From Pelecanus crispus (Eukaryota; Chordata; Aves; Pelecaniformes; Pelecanidae): DNA of 64,000 nucleotides. The notes under the pieces are model-generated. The model was not told where the DNA came from. It saw nothing but the letters and a program-made list of their open reading frames with translations, and ran no database searches. Made by a program: the position numbers and the translations under genes. Location: assembly GCF_030463565.1 (NCBI RefSeq), contig NC_134652.1:18949397-19013396 (forward strand), read 5' to 3'. How positions within the stretch are numbered: the first letter of the stretch is position 1; the number at the start of each line of letters is the position of its first letter. Of the stretch, positions 61,937 to 64,000 are shown one piece after another.

Positions 61937-61943
61937 TATAAAA
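61937..61943 (+). promoter_or_regulatory. CYP26A1: CYP26A1 TATA box
   Basis: TATAAAA, 72 nt upstream of the ATG, predicts a start site near 61967 and a short 5' UTR of about 50 nt. Confidence 0.85.
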
Positions 61944-62014
61944 GGCGGCCCGCGGCGAGCAGGGCCCGCGCACTCGCAGCTCCCGGGGGGCCGGGCTGGA
62001 CTCGCTCCCCAGCC

Positions 62015-62203
62015 ATGGGCTTCTCCGCCCTGGTCGCCAGCGCCCTGTGCACCTTCCTGCTGCCCCTTCTGCTCTTTCTGGCCGCCGTCAAGCTCTGGGA
62101 CCTGTACTGCGTGAGCGGCCGCGACGCCAGCTGCCCGCTCCCGCTGCCCCCGGGCACCATGGGGCTCCCCTTTTTCGGGGAGACGCTGCAGATGGTGCTG
62201 CAG
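62015..62203 (+). CDS. CYP26A1: CYP26A1 exon 1
   Basis: 189 nt, residues 1-63. Kozak context GCCATGG, hydrophobic anchor, then LPLPPGTMGLPFFGETLQM. Donor GTAAGG. Confidence 0.95.
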
Positions 62204-64000
62204 GTAAGGGGAGGCGATGCCGCGGAGAAGCGCCCGGCTCCTCCTCTGGCTGCAGGGGAGAGGGATGAGCCGCGGCTTCGCCGGGCTCCCGTGCCCAGGT
62301 GGGAGAGAGCTGCTCTCCCTGCCTCTCCTCCTTTCTAAAATGTATTTTGTTATTTCCCCTCCCCTGTCCAGAGGCGGAAATTCCTGCAGATGAAGCGCAG
62401 GAAATACGGCTTCATCTACAAGACTCACCTCTTCGGGCGGCCCACGGTGCGGGTGATGGGCGCCGAGAACGTGCGGCACATCCTGCTGGGCGAGCACCGG
62501 CTCGTCTCCGTGCAGTGGCCCGCCTCGGTGCGCACCATCCTGGGCTCGGGCTGCCTCTCCAACCTCCACAACGGGCAGCACAAGCACCGCAAAAAGGTAC
62601 GGCCCCGACGGCGGGCGGGGAGCGGGCGCGGCCGCCCCAGGCGCGGCGGCTGAGCCTGTGTCCCCTTCCTCCTCCTCCTCCTCGTCCCCCCGGGCAGGTG
62701 ATCATGCGGGCCTTCTCCCGGGACGCCCTGCAGCACTACGTGCCCGTCATCCAGGAGGAGGTGAGCGCCTGCCTGGCACAGTGGCTGGGTGCCGCCGGGC
62801 CCTGCCTGCTGGTGTACCCCGAGGTGAAGCGCCTCATGTTTCGCATCGCCATGAGGATCCTGCTGGGCTTCCAGCCCTGCCAGGCCAGCCCCGACGGCGA
62901 GCAGCAGCTGGTGGAGGCCTTCGAGGAGATGATCCGCAACCTCTTCTCCCTCCCCATTGACGTGCCCTTCAGCGGGCTCTACCGGGTAAGGCTCCTGGCG
63001 GGCCGGGAGGAGAGGGGTGCCCCCGCAGCCAGGGCAGCGGGGAATGGATGGGAGGGACAGCAGTATTGGCCGAAATCCCACTTGCTCTCCCTGCCGCCTG
63101 GCCAGGGCTTGCGGGCGCGCAACATCATCCACGCCAAGATTGAGGAGAACATCCGCGCCAAGATGGCCCGCAAGGAGCCTGAGGGCGGCTACAAGGATGC
63201 ACTGCAGCTGCTGATGGAGCACACGCAGGGCAACGGGGAGCAGCTCAACATGCAGGTGGGGTTCCCCAGGGCCAGATCCGTCCCTTTCCCCCAGCCCCTC
63301 TGTCAGCAGCATGCTTATCTTGTGGGGCCAGAAGGAGAGAGCAGGAGGCTCGGCCCCCTCTCCCCATGCAATAGACCAGCTCGTGTACTGCACTGGGGTG
63401 CAGAGGCTGCGACCAGGCTGTTGATGGGGAGCGCGGGACCAGGGCCATGTCTCCAGGGAGCATAAGCAGCACCCCCATCCTGGGCCCTGGGTGTCTGCTC
63501 CAGCCTGGGAGTGATGCACAGTGATGTGGTGGTGGAGTGGGCCTGGTGGAGATAATGTATTTGAAACCTATTTTGTGTTCCTCTGTCCTCTGCATAAGGA
63601 GCTGAAGGAGTCTGCCACAGAGCTGCTGTTTGGGGGCCATGAAACGACTGCTAGTGCTGCCACATCGCTGATCGCCTTCCTAGGGCTGCACCATGATGTC
63701 CTGCAGAAAGTGAGGAAAGAGCTGCAGGTGAAGGTGTGTGTCTCCCCTGGAGCCATTTCACAGGAGCGGGCAGTGGGAAGGTATCTCCAGGAGAGGTGTC
63801 CCAGACAGGGCTCCCCTCGACCCAGGTGGTGCCCTTCTTTTAGGGGCTGGCAGGAAAACGCCACTCGCTGAGGGGCAGCTGCTTTGCAGTGCCAGGAGCC
63901 CTGGCCACCTGCTCCATAAAAGTCATGGCAGCATCTTCCTTTCTAGGGGTTACTGTGCAGTCCCAACCAAGAGAAGCAGCTGGACATGGAGGTCTTGGAG
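62015..64000 (+). CDS. CYP26A1: CYP26A1, retinoic acid 4-hydroxylase (cytochrome P450), 5' part; runs off window
   Basis: CYP26A1 is the main retinoic-acid-inducible enzyme that converts all-trans retinoic acid to 4-hydroxy and further oxidised products at the endoplasmic reticulum (family knowledge). Exons 62015-62203, 62372-62596, 62698-62985, 63106-63255, 63599-63733 and 63947-64000 (cut by the window end) give 347 residues of an expected length near 495. The start GCCATGG is in a strong Kozak context and opens MGFSALVASALCTFLLPLL, a membrane anchor. Also visible are LPLPPGTMGLPFFGETLQM, YKTHLFGRPTVRVMGAENVR, YPEVKRLMFRIAMRILLG and the I-helix FGGHETTAS (295-303) with the Glu-Thr pair. The K-helix and haem-Cys exons lie beyond 64000. 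All junctions are phase 0 and match CYP26C1 boundaries through exon 4, but the I-helix region is split by an intron here and not in CYP26C1. Confidence 0.96.
62372..62596 (+). CDS. CYP26A1: CYP26A1 exon 2
   Basis: 225 nt, residues 64-138: RRKFLQMKRRKYGFIYKTHL through HKHRKK. Acceptor CCCTGTCCAG, donor GTACGG. Confidence 0.96.
62698..62985 (+). CDS. CYP26A1: CYP26A1 exon 3
   Basis: 288 nt, residues 139-234: VIMRAFSRDALQHYVPVIQ through SLPIDVPFSGLYR. Donor GTAAGG. Confidence 0.96.
63106..63255 (+). CDS. CYP26A1: CYP26A1 exon 4
   Basis: 150 nt, residues 235-284: GLRARNIIHAKIEENIRAK through GEQLNMQ. Acceptor TGGCCAG, donor GTGGGG. Confidence 0.94.
63256..63598 (+). other. CYP26A1: CYP26A1 intron 4
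   Basis: A 343-nt intron, GTGGGG...CTGCATAAG. Nothing else recognised. Confidence 0.9.
63599..63733 (+). CDS. CYP26A1: CYP26A1 exon 5 (I-helix)
   Basis: 135 nt, residues 285-329: ELKESATELLFGGHETTASA through KVRKELQVK. The acceptor is a less common TAAG. The donor chosen is GTGTGT at 63734, since it gives the same protein length as the human enzyme. A GTGAAG seven bases upstream (63727) is an alternative but would shift the frame of the join. Confidence 0.9.
63947..64000 (+). CDS. CYP26A1: CYP26A1 exon 6, cut by window end
   Basis: 54 nt seen, residues 330-347: GLLCSPNQEKQLDMEVLE. The acceptor is CTTTCTAG. The exon continues beyond the window towards the K-helix. Confidence 0.93.

Noticed and set aside
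1-64000. CRISPR arrays, operons, bacterial-type genes, tRNA or rRNA genes
   Set aside because: None seen; the window is vertebrate nuclear DNA.

Overview
The window is vertebrate nuclear DNA, most likely from a bird. Genes are split into short exons with GT-AG introns. Recognisable interspersed repeats are sparse: CR1 LINE tails ending in an ATTCTATG repeat, and one solo retroviral LTR. The gene order is the amniote EXOC6 - CYP26C1 - CYP26A1 block, with all three genes on the + strand, head to tail. The species cannot be named from the sequence.

Region 1 (1-48933) is the 3' part of EXOC6 (exocyst subunit Sec15A). Five coding exons give the last 213 residues: 5539-5718, 14672-14813, 24053-24126, 47758-47870 and 48801-48933. 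A candidate 30-nt in-frame microexon lies at 8838-8867. The introns are large (one is 23.6 kb). They hold a 1.1-kb solo LTR with a 5-bp target duplication (819-1954), two CR1 tails (9724-10080 and 16074-17050) and a 108-bp near-identical copy of part of the second CR1. They also contain several perfect hairpins, a fossil palindromic repeat, and stretches with clustered PBX/MEIS/homeodomain-type motifs that look like non-coding regulatory DNA.

Region 2 (46.9-48.2 kb) is a CpG-rich island centred on the penultimate EXOC6 exon, far from any known promoter. It carries GGGGCC-type repeats just after the splice donor.

Region 3 (50797-58240) is a complete six-exon CYP26C1, predicted at 572 aa, with CCAAT and TATA boxes upstream. 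Its exon 5 encodes an unusually long cysteine- and proline-rich linker. That linker coincides with a possible 243-nt in-frame exitron.

Region 4 (58.2-64.0 kb) holds the CYP26C1 3' UTR, the CYP26A1 upstream region and the first five-and-a-bit exons of CYP26A1, which runs off the window end. The CYP26A1 control region has the proximal DR5 retinoic acid response element (61877-61893) next to a TATA box. A perfect-consensus distal DR5 lies 1.4 kb further upstream (60476-60492) with further half-sites around it.

The two CYP26 enzymes are membrane-bound P450s that hydroxylate and clear retinoic acid. The RAREs let retinoic acid induce its own breakdown. EXOC6 is a trafficking gene whose introns may host regulatory elements for the neighbouring developmental genes; that last point is inference.
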